A stretch of 64,000 bases of DNA from JAIVJZ01 sp036386515 (GCA_036386515.1 DASVVO010000052.1:62001-126000); one strand, 5' to 3'. Shown: positions 17,339-26,886, counted from the stretch's first letter. The notes: a model not told the origin generated them from the letters alone. Numbers and translations: made by a program.

Positions 17339-18193
17339 TCACTTCTTACTTTCCAGATATTTCAAAGGACTTTCAACGTTATAAAAACCCGATTCTTTCG
17401 CAAACTGCGTGAGCAGCTTAGTGTGCCCCGCGCCGTAAATGACGAGCACGCGATCGGTCGGCGAATCGGTGAGCCTGACGATGTTGGTGAAGATCGTCAG
17501 ATTCCTTCGATACCACCACGAAACATAATTTGCCCCGATATACTCTTTACCGCGCCCGAGCCGCGTGAAGTCGAAATACACCTGATGGTCTTTCTCCATC
17601 CGGGCGGGTTGATTGAGAAGAATAAGCTGGTCGATCACCGGCAGCGTAAATAGTTTTTCGTGCTCCGCCTCCACGTCTCTCTTTAGATTTCGATAAACTC
17701 CTTTGAGGAAACTATCCAACTCGGCATCTTGCGCGACATATTTTTCATAATTGATCGAAGGATCATCCCAGAAGTCGCTCCAATCAACACAGTAAACTTT
17801 TTTATGTCCGGCCTCTTTCGCCAGGCGAAAACCTATCTGATCGGTTTCGTTTTTCGAGAGTTGATAATTTCCCGATAAGTATCGAGCATAAATTTCCTGA
17901 GTCTTCGCGTCCTTCTCAAGGTCGCATTCGACGACGATCTTGGTCGGTTTGAATCTCTCCAGTTTTTCGACGAGTTTAACTATCTGCTTTTGCCGTTCGG
18001 GGCTGGTCACATCATCGACCTTGCCGTTCACCATATTATTTCCGGGAGTCCCCATGTGGTAAGTTCCCAGAATAACGAGCGCGGGTTTAACCCTGGCCTC
18101 CCTGTCAACAATGCCGATTTGAGCCTTCACGGCCAACGCCGGTAGAAAAAGAAAACAAAACCCGAACAGAAAAATATTGTGGCGCGATGTCAT
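17339..18193 (-). CDS. Secreted DUF5694-like protein
   Basis: A 284-residue protein with a signal peptide (FLFGFCFLFLPALAVKA). After it, the pattern VILGTYHMGTPGNN, later KIVVECDLEKD and near the C-terminus VIYGAGHTKLL recalls the TraB/DUF5694 superfamily, where conserved histidine and glutamate residues (GTxHxx, VxxE, GxGH) suggest a metal-dependent hydrolase. The reading is clearly more AT-rich than the flanking genes, with AAA/GAT/TTT codons common, a sign of recent acquisition. GAGGAG precedes the ATG by a normal distance. It is convergent with the Ycf48-like gene. Confidence 0.7.
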   Translation of the reverse strand: MTSRHNIFLFGFCFLFLPALAVKAQIGIVDREARVKPALVILGTYHMGTPGNNMVNGKVDDVTSPERQKQIVKLVEKLERFKPTKIVVECDLEKDAKTQEIYARYLSGNYQLSKNETDQIGFRLAKEAGHKKVYCVDWSDFWDDPSINYEKYVAQDAELDSFLKGVYRNLKRDVEAEHEKLFTLPVIDQLILLNQPARMEKDHQVYFDFTRLGRGKEYIGANYVSWWYRRNLTIFTNIVRLTDSPTDRVLVIYGAGHTKLLTQFAKESGFYNVESPLKYLESKK

Positions 18194-18429
18194 AACATAT
18201 GCTCCTCGATCAAACCCGTCATTGACAAAACACCGGGAGCATTAGTTTTGTGGCAAAAAGATTAGCATCTGATTTGCCTTGACCACCTCGTTCCGCGCGA
18301 AGCCGTTCACGGCGACGAGGCGCAAGGCGCGCGTGAGAGGCAACGCGCGCCTACCCGGAAGAGAAACTCTCCTCGTGCGTCCGTCTCTCCTGTGAAATGG
18401 GAGCGCGCCGCCCGCGTCTCCAGCGCGCT
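18194..18429. other. Intergenic region upstream of the DUF5694-like gene
   Basis: No gene is seen. The AT-rich part next to 18194 probably carries the promoter of the DUF5694-like gene (TTGCCA and TAATGC-like elements on the minus strand, not optimally spaced). The remainder is GC-rich and featureless. Confidence 0.3.
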
Positions 18430-18786
18430 CTAGTGCATGTTGAAGGGGCCGCCCGGCGGCTCCGGCTCTAAATCGGGGCGGGCGGAATCCTGTACGACCT
18501 CGTGCATCTCCAGGACGTTCGCCCTGGTGAAGGCTTCTTTCGGCAGCGTGCCCGATTGCGCGTGTCCCTTGACGAATGCGTCGGAGCGCACCCAGTTGAG
18601 AAAGTCCTGACGGCTGTTCCAGGTGGTGAAGACCACGTAAGGGTCGCCCTCGTTGACGGGGCGCAACACCTGGTTGGAGACGAAGCCCGGCATCTGGTCA
18701 ACCAGCCCGGCGCGCTCGCGAAATCTCTGCTCGAAGGCCTCTCCGAATTCCCGATTAACGTAGATACGATTGGCGACTGTGATCAT
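18430..18786 (-). CDS. Antibiotic-biosynthesis monooxygenase (ABM) domain protein
   Basis: A 118-residue single-domain protein with the ferredoxin-like ABM pattern: N-terminal strand MITVANRIYV, then PGFVSNQVLR, the strand YVVFTTWNSRQDFLNWVRSDAF, and C-terminal strand. Such proteins form dimers and include quinol monooxygenases and heme-degrading IsdG/HmoB-type enzymes; the Asn/His heme ligands are not obvious, so substrate is unknown. An AGGGAG box precedes the ATG. It follows the oxidoreductase gene at 18832 by 45 bp and may be co-transcribed. Confidence 0.75.
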   Translation of the reverse strand: MITVANRIYVNREFGEAFEQRFRERAGLVDQMPGFVSNQVLRPVNEGDPYVVFTTWNSRQDFLNWVRSDAFVKGHAQSGTLPKEAFTRANVLEMHEVVQDSARPDLEPEPPGGPFNMH

Positions 18787-18831
18787 TTATGAAGCTCCCT
18801 TTATCTCATTACTCCGGGCGGCGGTGATGGT

Positions 18832-19863
<1,032 letters not shown>

Positions 19864-19882
19864 TTGCTCCTCCGTGCGCGGC

Positions 19883-20323
19883 TCAACTCCCGACGCTCTC
19901 TTCCAACGCCTCGATCCGTCTTTTGATCTCGTCGGGCAGGGTGGCTTTTCGGAGCGCGCGATAATCGTAAGCGACGATCAAGCCCTCGCCCTCCGCCGCC
20001 GCCTTCGCGCGGGCGTGGCTGACCACCACGTACTTCATCACGAAGCGGTCGGCCTCGACGCCCGTAATTTTCGTGGCGACGGAGACGGTGTCCGGGTAGA
20101 CGAGCGGCAGTTTGAATTTACAGGCGGTCGTGGCGAGGATGGGGCCGATGCCCGTCTCTTTCATGTAGTCCCAGATGTCGAGCCGGGTGAAGTAGGCCAT
20201 GCGCGCGCTCTCGAAATAGCGGAAGTAGACGATGTTGTTGACGTGGCCGAGGGCGTCCATCTCGCCCCAGGCGACGGGCAGTTCAATCACCACCGGGTAA
20301 ATTTTGTGCAACTCCTCGTGCAT
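19883..20323 (-). CDS. Hotdog-fold acyl-CoA thioesterase
   Basis: A 146-residue 4-hydroxybenzoyl-CoA thioesterase-type (YbgC/FadM-like) protein. The catalytic-type motif WGEMDALGHVNNIVYFRYFE at about residues 19-38 carries the Asp and the HVNN histidine. It hydrolyses acyl-CoA thioesters in the cytoplasm. It overlaps the end of the DUF4186 gene by 41 nt and precedes the oxidoreductase gene by 19 nt. Confidence 0.87.
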   Translation of the reverse strand: MHEELHKIYPVVIELPVAWGEMDALGHVNNIVYFRYFESARMAYFTRLDIWDYMKETGIGPILATTACKFKLPLVYPDTVSVATKITGVEADRFVMKYVVVSHARAKAAAEGEGLIVAYDYRALRKATLPDEIKRRIEALEESVGS

Positions 20324-20681
20324 CCGACCTCTCCTCGCGCCCGAGCCACGTTTCGATGACCGCCAGAATATAACGCTTCTCCGCCGTTTCCAGCACGCGC
20401 CCTTTCGGGATGGCGTGCCACTTCTGCAAACAGCCGCGGCAGCAGGTGGCGGTCGCGTGCTGCGCGATGAAGACGGGATGATGCCGCATCGGCGTCTGCC
20501 GCCCGTCGTTCGCGGGCGCGGCCGGAGCTAAACGCTTTTCGATAAAATCGGCGGCGTGCTCCATAACGGTCGGCAACCCTTTGCGCCGCAGATACTCAAG
20601 CTCCGTGCCGCGCAGGCGGAAGCGACGCCGGAACGCCGACGCGGCGAGCGCGGCAAAAAGTTCATCGAGATCGAGTCGCAT
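20283..20681 (-). CDS. DUF4186 family protein
   Basis: A 132-residue protein with the conserved DUF4186 core: RLRGTELEYLRRKGL, MEHAADFIEKRL, DGRQTPMRHHPVFIAQHATATCCRGCLQKWH and IPKGR. The His/Cys cluster (HATATCCRGCLQKWH) suggests metal binding. Function is unknown. The ATG at 20681 is preferred over GTG at 20684. The C-terminal end after about residue 115 is poorly conserved-looking and runs 41 nt into the thioesterase gene. Confidence 0.8.
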   Translation of the reverse strand: MRLDLDELFAALAASAFRRRFRLRGTELEYLRRKGLPTVMEHAADFIEKRLAPAAPANDGRQTPMRHHPVFIAQHATATCCRGCLQKWHAIPKGRVLETAEKRYILAVIETWLGREERSDARGVAQNLPGGD

Positions 20682-20702
20682 CACATTCCCGCCCGTCGCG
20701 TG

Positions 20703-21188
20703 TCAGACCCCGAACCGGAGCCTGATGGCGCGCACGATCTCGTCCGGCGTGGCGTCGATGTCGAGGTGCGATTCCCGCGCCGGTTCTTCGAGCGCGGCGA
20801 ACTGGCTTTCGAGCATCGCGGCCGGCATGAAATGGCCGCGACGATGCGCCAGCCGCTTCTGAATGAGGTCGAAATTTCCTTTGAGGTAAACGAGTTTCAC
20901 CCGCTCGTCGAGCAGCAGATGGGCGCGGTAAACGGCTTTCAGGGCGGAACAGGCGAGCACCGCGCTCTCGCCCCCGGCGAGCCGTTCGCGGACGAGGGCG
21001 CGCAGCGTCTCCAGCCAGGGCAGGCGGTCGGCGTCGTCCAGCGGCAGGCCGCGCTCCATCCTGGCGATGTTCGCGGGCGGGTGAAAGTCGTCGGCGTCGT
21101 AGAACTTCCAGCCGAGTTGCGCGGCGAGCGCGCGCCCGATGGTCGTCTTGCCCGAACCGGCCACTCCCATTAACACTATGAACGTCAT
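20703..21188 (-). CDS. gntK: Gluconokinase
   Basis: A 161-residue P-loop kinase that phosphorylates gluconate to 6-phosphogluconate. It has MGVAGSGKTTIG (Walker A), the FYDADDFHPPANIARMERGLPLDD block diagnostic of gluconokinase, ACSALK, and the lid region HRRGHFMP. The ATG at 21188 begins directly at the P-loop strand MTFIVLMG; an upstream in-frame ATG at 21233 would add 15 residues not needed by the family. Together with the glucose dehydrogenase-like gene at 9.8 kb it could serve a direct oxidation route of glucose, though the two are not linked. Confidence 0.92.
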   Translation of the reverse strand: MTFIVLMGVAGSGKTTIGRALAAQLGWKFYDADDFHPPANIARMERGLPLDDADRLPWLETLRALVRERLAGGESAVLACSALKAVYRAHLLLDERVKLVYLKGNFDLIQKRLAHRRGHFMPAAMLESQFAALEEPARESHLDIDATPDEIVRAIRLRFGV

Positions 21189-21251
21189 TTCTGCGCCCCG
21201 GAGCGCGCCGACGATCTTGACCGCCGGGTTCACACGCTTGCCCGATGCCGT

Positions 21252-22040
21252 CTACAGGAGCGCGCGCAGCAGGCCGCTCGCGATGCCCGTCCGGTACGCA
21301 TACCACAGGCCGAAGACGATGCTCGCCGCACCGGCCGCTGTTTGCAGGCCGTAGTGGAGACCGGAGACGCGGCGAGCGGCGAGCGCGAAGGGCAAACCGA
21401 CGAGTCCCGACATCAACACCATGCCGGCGATCGAGCCGAGGCCAAAGAGCGCGAGGTAGAGCAGGCCGAGCGCGGTCGAGTTGATCTGCGCGAGCACGAG
21501 CAGCGTGAGCGCGGCCGAACCGGCCAACCCATGCACCGCGCCGACGACGAACGGCTTGAACCCGATGCGCGCGAGCGCGTGCGTGTGGACGGCGGCCGGA
21601 GCGAGAGCGGCGGCCGGAACGGCGGGCGCGGCGTGCTCGGTTTCGCGTTCGTGAAAGTGGATGTGGACGTGTGAGAGGCCGTCGTGGCGGTGGCGGTGAA
21701 TGTGCGCGTCGGCGCGTTGGCGCAGGGCGCGTGCGAGCGCGCTCGCCCCCAGCCCGATGATCATCAACGCCACGCCGAACTCCAACCAGGTGGCGACTTG
21801 CTCCGGGATGGCGACGCGCAACGCCAGCACGACCACGCCCGCAAACACCAACGCCGCCGTGTGTCCCGCGCCCCAGAGCGCGCCGACCAGCATCGAGCGC
21901 GCGAGTTTCCGCTGTTCGCTGACGACCGCCGAGACGGCGACGATATGGTCAACTTCGGTGGCGTGCTTGAGTCCGAACACGAATCCGAGTCCGAGCAGAG
22001 CGAACGCGCCGAGCGATGTCGAAGTGGCTTCCGCTAACAT
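21252..22040 (-). CDS. NicO/HoxN-UreH-type nickel/cobalt transporter
   Basis: A 262-residue inner-membrane protein with about six hydrophobic segments and the nickel-transporter signature GLKHATEVDHIVA (H-x4-DH) in the first helix. A cytoplasmic or periplasmic loop around residues 112-135 is rich in histidine (HIHRHRHDGLSHVHIHFHE), a likely metal-sensing or buffering loop. The last helices contain GSIAGMVLMSG. Transport of Ni or Co is expected; a link to B12 (used by the CarH-like regulator) is possible but unproven. No urease or hydrogenase genes are nearby. Confidence 0.85.
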   Translation of the reverse strand: MLAEATSTSLGAFALLGLGFVFGLKHATEVDHIVAVSAVVSEQRKLARSMLVGALWGAGHTAALVFAGVVVLALRVAIPEQVATWLEFGVALMIIGLGASALARALRQRADAHIHRHRHDGLSHVHIHFHERETEHAAPAVPAAALAPAAVHTHALARIGFKPFVVGAVHGLAGSAALTLLVLAQINSTALGLLYLALFGLGSIAGMVLMSGLVGLPFALAARRVSGLHYGLQTAAGAASIVFGLWYAYRTGIASGLLRALL

Positions 22041-22200
22041 ATTCCCTGTAACTTTTCGCCGACGAGCATATCAACGATTCGCCTCTCGCCAAAGCGCACG
22101 CGCACGCACGGCGACGGACGTGGCGCGCATCGGATTCCAACTCGCCGCGCGAACTCGAAGGCCACGCTCGAATCTTCGCGCTCGTGTCGCCCGCGCCCGC

Positions 22201-22806
22201 TCATCTCAAAGCGCGACGCACCGCGCGCCGCACGACTTCCGCCGTCAGCCCGAAGACCAGATGCGAACCGACCGAGTAAGCGTGAATCGCGAGCGGGTAT
22301 TCCGAGGGCGACTTCGAGAGACCGGCGGCGGGCACGATGCCCTCGTCCGCGACGAGCCAGACGGCGAGGCCGAAAGGCACGCCCGCGCCCGCCGTCGCGC
22401 CGGGAGCGAGTTCGGCGACCGCGCCGTAGAGCGCGCCCGAAGTTGCGCCCATCGCGTAGTGAAAAGCCGTGCCCGCCGCGTCCTTTTCGCGCCCGCTCAA
22501 CTCGTGGTCGAAGACTTTCACGGAGATGGCGTTGGCGAGTCTTTCCGTCGCGTCGTCCGTCCGTTCATCTTTGCCCGCGGCGCGCAGTTCGCGCCCGACG
22601 CCCTGTTGCGGCGAGCCTTGCTGCAAGGATTGCGCCCCGTGCGAGCGTTCCACGCCCCCGGCCTGCCTGCTCAACAGGGCTTGAAACCGGTTCATCACGG
22701 CCGCCGCCGCCAAACCGCCGACGACGCCCGCCGCCAATCCCTTCCAGACGTTGGCCGCCGGGCGCACGCGTCTCCGTTCGTTGTGTTGTCGTTGTTGCCT
22801 GCTCAT
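22201..22806 (-). CDS. DUF1440/YagU-like membrane protein
   Basis: A 201-residue protein with a first hydrophobic helix WKGLAAGVVGGLAAAAVMNRFQ at about 22-43, a charged central loop, and three further hydrophobic stretches including HYAMGATSGALYGAVAEL and HLVFGLTAEVVRR. This arrangement recalls the YagU/DUF1440 inner-membrane family, whose E. coli member has been tied to acid resistance. The ATG at 22806 is preferred over the GTG just before it. Confidence 0.65.
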   Translation of the reverse strand: MSRQQRQHNERRRVRPAANVWKGLAAGVVGGLAAAAVMNRFQALLSRQAGGVERSHGAQSLQQGSPQQGVGRELRAAGKDERTDDATERLANAISVKVFDHELSGREKDAAGTAFHYAMGATSGALYGAVAELAPGATAGAGVPFGLAVWLVADEGIVPAAGLSKSPSEYPLAIHAYSVGSHLVFGLTAEVVRRAVRRALR

Positions 22807-23143
22807 CACGTTTTGCCGCTCCTGTCATTGACGCCCGGTGCGCCTTTGCGGAGAAAGATGTGGCCGCCGTCGGCCGCGACGAGAGCGTGCGCCCCTGGCG
22901 GCGTGCTGCCTGTGCCTGACCCGCGCCCGCATGATGCCGATAACATAGCACGACGCCCCGCCGCCGGGTCAGGCTGCGGGGCGTCGGGTCGAAAGTTTTC
23001 GCGCGAGAATGGGGAGCGGAAAGTTCGGAGTTGATGCGTGCCACATGACGAGCGGGCTGCCGGGCGTGGCGACGGCGGAGTCGGGCTTGATCGCTCGGAG
23101 GCAGGCGGCTCAAACCGACGGGCGGAGCGATTCGCGGCCGTCC
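22807..23143. other. Intergenic region with a strong inverted repeat
   Basis: No gene is seen in about 340 bp. A perfect 10-bp stem GACGCCCCGC / GCGGGGCGTC lies at 22952-22961 and 22976-22985 with a 14-nt loop. It follows the gene at 23144-23731 in transcription order and may terminate it, but no T run follows on the minus strand. Confidence 0.45.
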
Positions 23144-23731
23144 TTACCTGGGGCTGATCGCACCGCCGGCAGGCCAATCGGTGTCGCCCACGCGCTTGAG
23201 ATTCATCTCGAAGAAGCGCACCGGCTCTTTGCCCGGCGCGATGCGGTCGCCGACCTCGCGCCATGCGCCGTCTTTGACGACGGCCGTGTAGCGGACGGTC
23301 ATCGCTCCCATCGGTAACTCCCAGACATAGCCGTCGGCCGTGGGCGTGAAGGGGAAGTCGCCGACCTGACCCTGGGCGTAGGAGCGCAGCGTATAGGCGC
23401 GCGTGGCCGGGTTGTAAGAGATCGTGCCGAAGGCGTTGAACGTGACCTTGCCGTCCGCATTGTAGCCGCGCCCTTCGATCACCTTCACCGAACCGTCGAG
23501 GAACGGCCCGATGCGCTCGGTCTGCGTGATGGTGTGCTTCTCGCCCGAAGGCAGGACAGTCCACGCCGTCCCCCTCCAAACGCCGTCCATGAAGGCGAGC
23601 CGTTGCAGAGCCTCGCGCTGGCTGGCGATGAGTGTCGCCGGGTCGGGTCGCCCCTGTTGAGCCGAAGCGTCGAACGCCGCGCCGAGCGCGACGAGCAGCA
23701 ACGCCCACGCCGCGATTCGCTGTCTGAACAT
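23144..23731 (-). CDS. Secreted DUF1579-like beta-barrel protein
   Basis: A 195-residue protein with a signal peptide ending at DASA (about residue 24). The mature part begins with LQRLAFMDGVWRGTAWTVLPSGEKHTI, the W-x-G start typical of lipocalin-like DUF1579/THAP4-type barrels, and shows alternating strand patterns throughout. Function is unknown. A strong AAGGAGGAGAAGGG box precedes the ATG. Confidence 0.7.
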   Translation of the reverse strand: MFRQRIAAWALLLVALGAAFDASAQQGRPDPATLIASQREALQRLAFMDGVWRGTAWTVLPSGEKHTITQTERIGPFLDGSVKVIEGRGYNADGKVTFNAFGTISYNPATRAYTLRSYAQGQVGDFPFTPTADGYVWELPMGAMTVRYTAVVKDGAWREVGDRIAPGKEPVRFFEMNLKRVGDTDWPAGGAISPR

Positions 23732-23804
23732 TCCCTTCTCCTCCTTAAAAGAGCGTCCGCGCGTAAACGGAAGAATCGCAGAGACCGTGGACGGCTCTCG
23801 ACGT

Positions 23805-24359
23805 TTAGCGCAATGCCTGTTCGATGGCCTGCGTGACTTTCGCGTCCTCCGGCTTGTCGGCGGAATCGAAACGGGACAGGATGCGGCCGTCGCGCCCGAT
23901 TAGAAACTTGTTGAAGTTCCACTTGATCTCGCCCGCGAATTCCGGGTTGGTGGCGCGCTCCGTCAGGTATTGGTAGAGCGGGTGTTTGTCGTCGCCCTTG
24001 ACCGAGATTTTCGAGAAGATGGGGAACGTCACGCCGTAGTTGATCCGGCAAAACTCTTGTATCTCCTCGTTCGTCCCCGGCTCCTGTGCGCCGAAGTTGT
24101 TGGCCGGGAAACCGAGGATGGTGAAGCCCTGCGCCCGGTAACGCTCGTAAATCTTTTGCAGCCCCTCGTATTGCGGCGTGTAGCCGCACCTGCTCGCCAC
24201 GTTGACGAGCATCACGACCTGGCCGCGAAACTCTTCGAGTTTCACGTCCCGCCCCTTGGAATCTCGTAGCGTAAAGTTGTACACCGATTTTGCCGTTCCC
24301 TTTCCGGCGGCTTTCGAGTCCGCGTTCGCGTCCCTGGCCTGGACGAAGAGGAGAGCCAA
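23805..24359 (-). CDS. Glutathione peroxidase family protein, possibly exported
   Basis: A thioredoxin-fold peroxidase with NVASRCGYTPQY (peroxidatic Cys), FPANNFGAQEPG and IKWNFNKFLI with the active-site Trp-Asn. It reduces peroxides. The N-terminus is odd: no ATG or GTG lies in the frame. The nearest start is TTG at 24359, but the in-frame codons upstream to about 24407 encode a continuous hydrophobic stretch like the core of a signal peptide, followed by QARDANADS. A TATATT-like -10 sits at about 24408-24413. Either a TTG gives a short leader, or an unusual start (ATT at 24407) is used. Confidence 0.85.
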   Translation of the reverse strand: MALLFVQARDANADSKAAGKGTAKSVYNFTLRDSKGRDVKLEEFRGQVVMLVNVASRCGYTPQYEGLQKIYERYRAQGFTILGFPANNFGAQEPGTNEEIQEFCRINYGVTFPIFSKISVKGDDKHPLYQYLTERATNPEFAGEIKWNFNKFLIGRDGRILSRFDSADKPEDAKVTQAIEQALR

Positions 24360-24413
24360 CGTCGAGACGGCGATGCCAACCGCCGCGCCGATTAAATTTC
24401 CAGTAATTAATAT

Positions 24414-24833
24414 AGACGTGCGCGTCGTCGCCGGTCTGGATGATGCGCGCCTAAACGCCTGCGCGGCCGGGGGCGCGGCATCCTCCCTTCATCATCGAAA
24501 CTTGTTGCAAGCCGACCTTGTCGCATTCAGCCGGGGCGCGACCTCCGTCCGCTCGTGGCCGTCGCAGGGCGCAAACAGGGAAAGTTAATAACTCGTGTTA
24601 ATGGCTGGATGCCAGAGCCGTGCCCATGGCCGGACGTAGCTCTGTGGCCTCGTGCGGCTCTGTTAGTGAAGGGATGATGGTGCCGCACCCGCACTCGTGC
24701 GGATCGTGACCTCGTAGCGCGGCCGTCGCCCCGTGGAACTCACCTGCCCACGAGCATGATTGTACCTTCGCGCACTTCCAACCAATCGCATACTGTAGTT
24801 ATTGAATGGAATTATAAGGATTCAAAGATGATA
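24414..24833. other. Composition junction into the AT-rich island
   Basis: No convincing gene. The left two thirds are GC-rich, with small imperfect inverted repeats, and change abruptly to AT-rich sequence at about 24790. This marks the left border of the accessory island. Confidence 0.4.
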
Positions 24834-25817
24834 TCAAAACCGTCCAAAATTTAAATGTACCAGGTCATAGAGAATTGTAACAATATATATTAGGGCTAAG
24901 ATAAGTCCGACTAACACGGCCAATCCTACTAACAGAATGGATAAAAAAGATTGAAAACCGGGATTAGGATGGTTAGGCCATCTTTTGCCTTCAAATTTAT
25001 CCCATAAATCCTTACGCAACTTTTCAGGATGACTTAGAACTAGCTGTTTATCCTCATCTGTAATTTCCAATGTGTTTATATAATATCTAAACTTCTCAAA
25101 ATATACTTTCTTCCAATACCAAAGATGCATGTCTGGGACAACTACTACAAATATGAATCCTATAAACATGCCGGCAGCCAATGAAGTAACCAAAGTGATG
25201 AAGATTTTTAAAATTAGTCGCAAAGACGGAGGTAGCTTATTTACGCCACTTATAGATTCATTAGTCGCTGTACCAACGCTTCTTATGATTACATTCCCAT
25301 CTACAACATCTCTTGTTTCTAAGTATGGAATGAGAGGAGATGACTGATTCATCTCTGAAGTAGCATATAAAGAAATACCTATCTGTTCACCACTTCTCCA
25401 TTGCTCGAACTTTATTAAGAAGGTGTTTGGCGATACAGACTCAGCTTTTGCCGCGAAATCGCTGCCATATATCTCAGAATTGAGTATCTTAGTACTCTCT
25501 GGAAAATTAAATTGCAGACCATCTCTAAGTAAAGATGTGTGGTGTCCCGCTCCTATTAATGTTTCGTTTCCTGAATTAACCAAGTACATATCTATCTTCC
25601 AAAGATGGGCTACGTTAATGCCCTGATAAGTAAAGGCAGAAGATAGTCCTGGAACTTGAGATACAGAAGTCAACTCTGTACTTGAAACACTACAAGTTAT
25701 CTCACGCGTTTTTGGGCGAAACTGCAACACTCCAAAAGTAATCGCAACTATTAAGGAAATGAGTGCAAGTATTGCACTAGTCCTTTCATTGAAGAGACTT
25801 TGCAGCGTTTTTTTCAT
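24834..25817 (-). CDS. Unknown membrane protein of the AT-rich island
   Basis: A 327-residue protein I do not recognise. It has an N-terminal membrane segment at about 14-34 (TSAILALISLIVAITFGVL). A soluble domain of about 170 residues with alternating strand patterns and conserved-looking Trp/Tyr follows. Then come a second segment at about 207-232 (LILKIFITLVTSLAAGMFIG), a charged cytoplasmic loop, and a third at about 290-315. Codon use is AT-rich, unlike most of the window but like the adjacent toxin-antitoxin locus. It is downstream of the antitoxin by 33 bp and could be co-transcribed. A defence or phage-response role is only a guess from context. Confidence 0.72.
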   Translation of the reverse strand: MKKTLQSLFNERTSAILALISLIVAITFGVLQFRPKTREITCSVSSTELTSVSQVPGLSSAFTYQGINVAHLWKIDMYLVNSGNETLIGAGHHTSLLRDGLQFNFPESTKILNSEIYGSDFAAKAESVSPNTFLIKFEQWRSGEQIGISLYATSEMNQSSPLIPYLETRDVVDGNVIIRSVGTATNESISGVNKLPPSLRLILKIFITLVTSLAAGMFIGFIFVVVVPDMHLWYWKKVYFEKFRYYINTLEITDEDKQLVLSHPEKLRKDLWDKFEGKRWPNHPNPGFQSFLSILLVGLAVLVGLILALIYIVTILYDLVHLNFGRF

Positions 25818-25850
25818 AATCTCAAGAAGGCATCTGAACCTGAATGGCTA

Positions 25851-26261
25851 TCAGATAAACAATTCCGTTGAGACATTGAAGAATACCGACAATCTCTTAA
25901 TGTGGGTTTTGCTAAGACCCCTCTTGCCGTTCAGGACTTCTGAAGTAATGCCTTTCGAGCCAAATACAATCCACAAATCTTTTGCCATTAGCCCACGTGA
26001 TTCCATTAGATGTTGCAGCATTTCAAGCGGCGACGGCTCTTTTATTGGATAGCGTTTATCTTCAAAGTCAGATATGAGATCAGACAACAGTTCTAACAGT
26101 TCGCCTTCTTCGGCCGTTAGGTTATCTCCCTTCTTCATCAATCCTTCGACAATCGCAAGCATCCGATTATTTTCATCCTCAGTTTTAATAACCGTTGGGC
26201 GCGCTTTAGCTACAAGCCTGCTATAGGTTTGCGGATTAATTTTTGATTGTGTAACGCTCAT
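25851..26261 (-). CDS. higA: HigA-type antitoxin with HTH domain
   Basis: A 136-residue protein with an N-terminal helical arm and a C-terminal HTH of the XRE type at about 80-130: MLQHLMESRGLMAKDLWIVFGSKGITSEVLNGKRGLSKTHIKRLS. This is the layout of HigA antitoxins of the HigB2/HigA2 kind, which neutralise the mRNA-cleaving toxin and repress the operon. The ATG at 26261 overlaps the toxin stop as ATGA, showing the usual toxin-first coupled order. The gene is intact although its toxin partner is split by an insertion sequence. Confidence 0.85.
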   Translation of the reverse strand: MSVTQSKINPQTYSRLVAKARPTVIKTEDENNRMLAIVEGLMKKGDNLTAEEGELLELLSDLISDFEDKRYPIKEPSPLEMLQHLMESRGLMAKDLWIVFGSKGITSEVLNGKRGLSKTHIKRLSVFFNVSTELFI

Positions 26262-26424
26262 TGTTTCCACTTCCCTTTGTCATATTCTCGATGAGTCAAA
26301 ATCTCTTTTATCAGCACTTCCCCGAACCGATAATTAACATAGGCAATTAATCTGTAATCATTTCCTTTAATATTGAACACTATCAAATCATCTACTAAAT
26401 CAGCACTTGGATAATCCTCTTTTA

Positions 26425-26449
26425 GAGCGGTTTGTGATTGAACGTAAGG
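26425..26449 (+). repeat. Left terminal inverted repeat of the IS630 element
   Basis: It begins GAGCGGTTTGTGATTG and matches the reverse complement of the right end at 22 of 25 positions. Confidence 0.93.
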
Positions 26450-26472
26450 AGAGCAAGGAGTAGTATCCAACG

Positions 26473-26886
26473 ATGGCTTACTCCATTGACCTCCGTGAAA
26501 AGATCGTTCGCGCCTATGACGAGCAACTCGGCTCGCAGCGTGCCATCGCTGAGTTGTTCGGCGTCTCCCGCTCGTTTGTCGAAAAGCTGCTCGCCCGTCG
26601 TCGCTCGACCGGCGAGATCGCCCCGCTGCCGCACGGCGGTGGTCGCCAACCGCACTGCGATGCTGAAGCTGTGACGCTCGTGCGCCACTACATCAAAGAG
26701 CAACCCGATGCCACGCTCTCAGAGGTGTGTCAGAGAGTCCACCGGGGGCATGGCGCTTCGGTCAGCTACTCGGCGATGAGCCGCCTGCTCAAGCGATTGG
26801 GACTGCCGCGTAAAAAAAGTCGCTCCACGCCTCCGAGCGAGACACGCCGCGAGTCCAAGCGGCGCGGCAAGAGTACCGCGAAGTGA
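26473..26886 (+). CDS. IS630 transposase, N-terminal HTH frame
   Basis: The first frame (137 codons) encodes the DNA-binding part: MAYSIDLREKIVRAYDEQLGS, then AIAELFGVSRSFVEKLLARR, a paired-type helix-turn-helix, and a second HTH with TLSEVCQRV and MSRLLKRLGLPRKK. After codon 115 the frame continues as a basic stretch with no family resemblance. The natural continuation is in the -1 frame from the A7 run at 26812-26818. An AAGGAG box precedes the ATG. Confidence 0.92.
   Translation: MAYSIDLREKIVRAYDEQLGSQRAIAELFGVSRSFVEKLLARRRSTGEIAPLPHGGGRQPHCDAEAVTLVRHYIKEQPDATLSEVCQRVHRGHGASVSYSAMSRLLKRLGLPRKKSRSTPPSETRRESKRRGKSTAK
26812..26818 (+). other. A7 slippery run for -1 frameshift in the transposase
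   Basis: The run lies in CGT AAA AAA AGT. Shifting by -1 here gives KKKSLHASERDTPRVQAARQ and reads straight into the catalytic frame. The fused protein would have about 315 residues, normal for IS630. Translational slippage or transcriptional slippage would give the same product. Confidence 0.85.

Noticed and set aside
24590..24760. Possible structured RNA or tRNA-like segment
   Set aside because: I looked for a T-loop GTTCRANNC pattern and a cloverleaf and found none; the imperfect hairpins here do not amount to a recognisable RNA gene.
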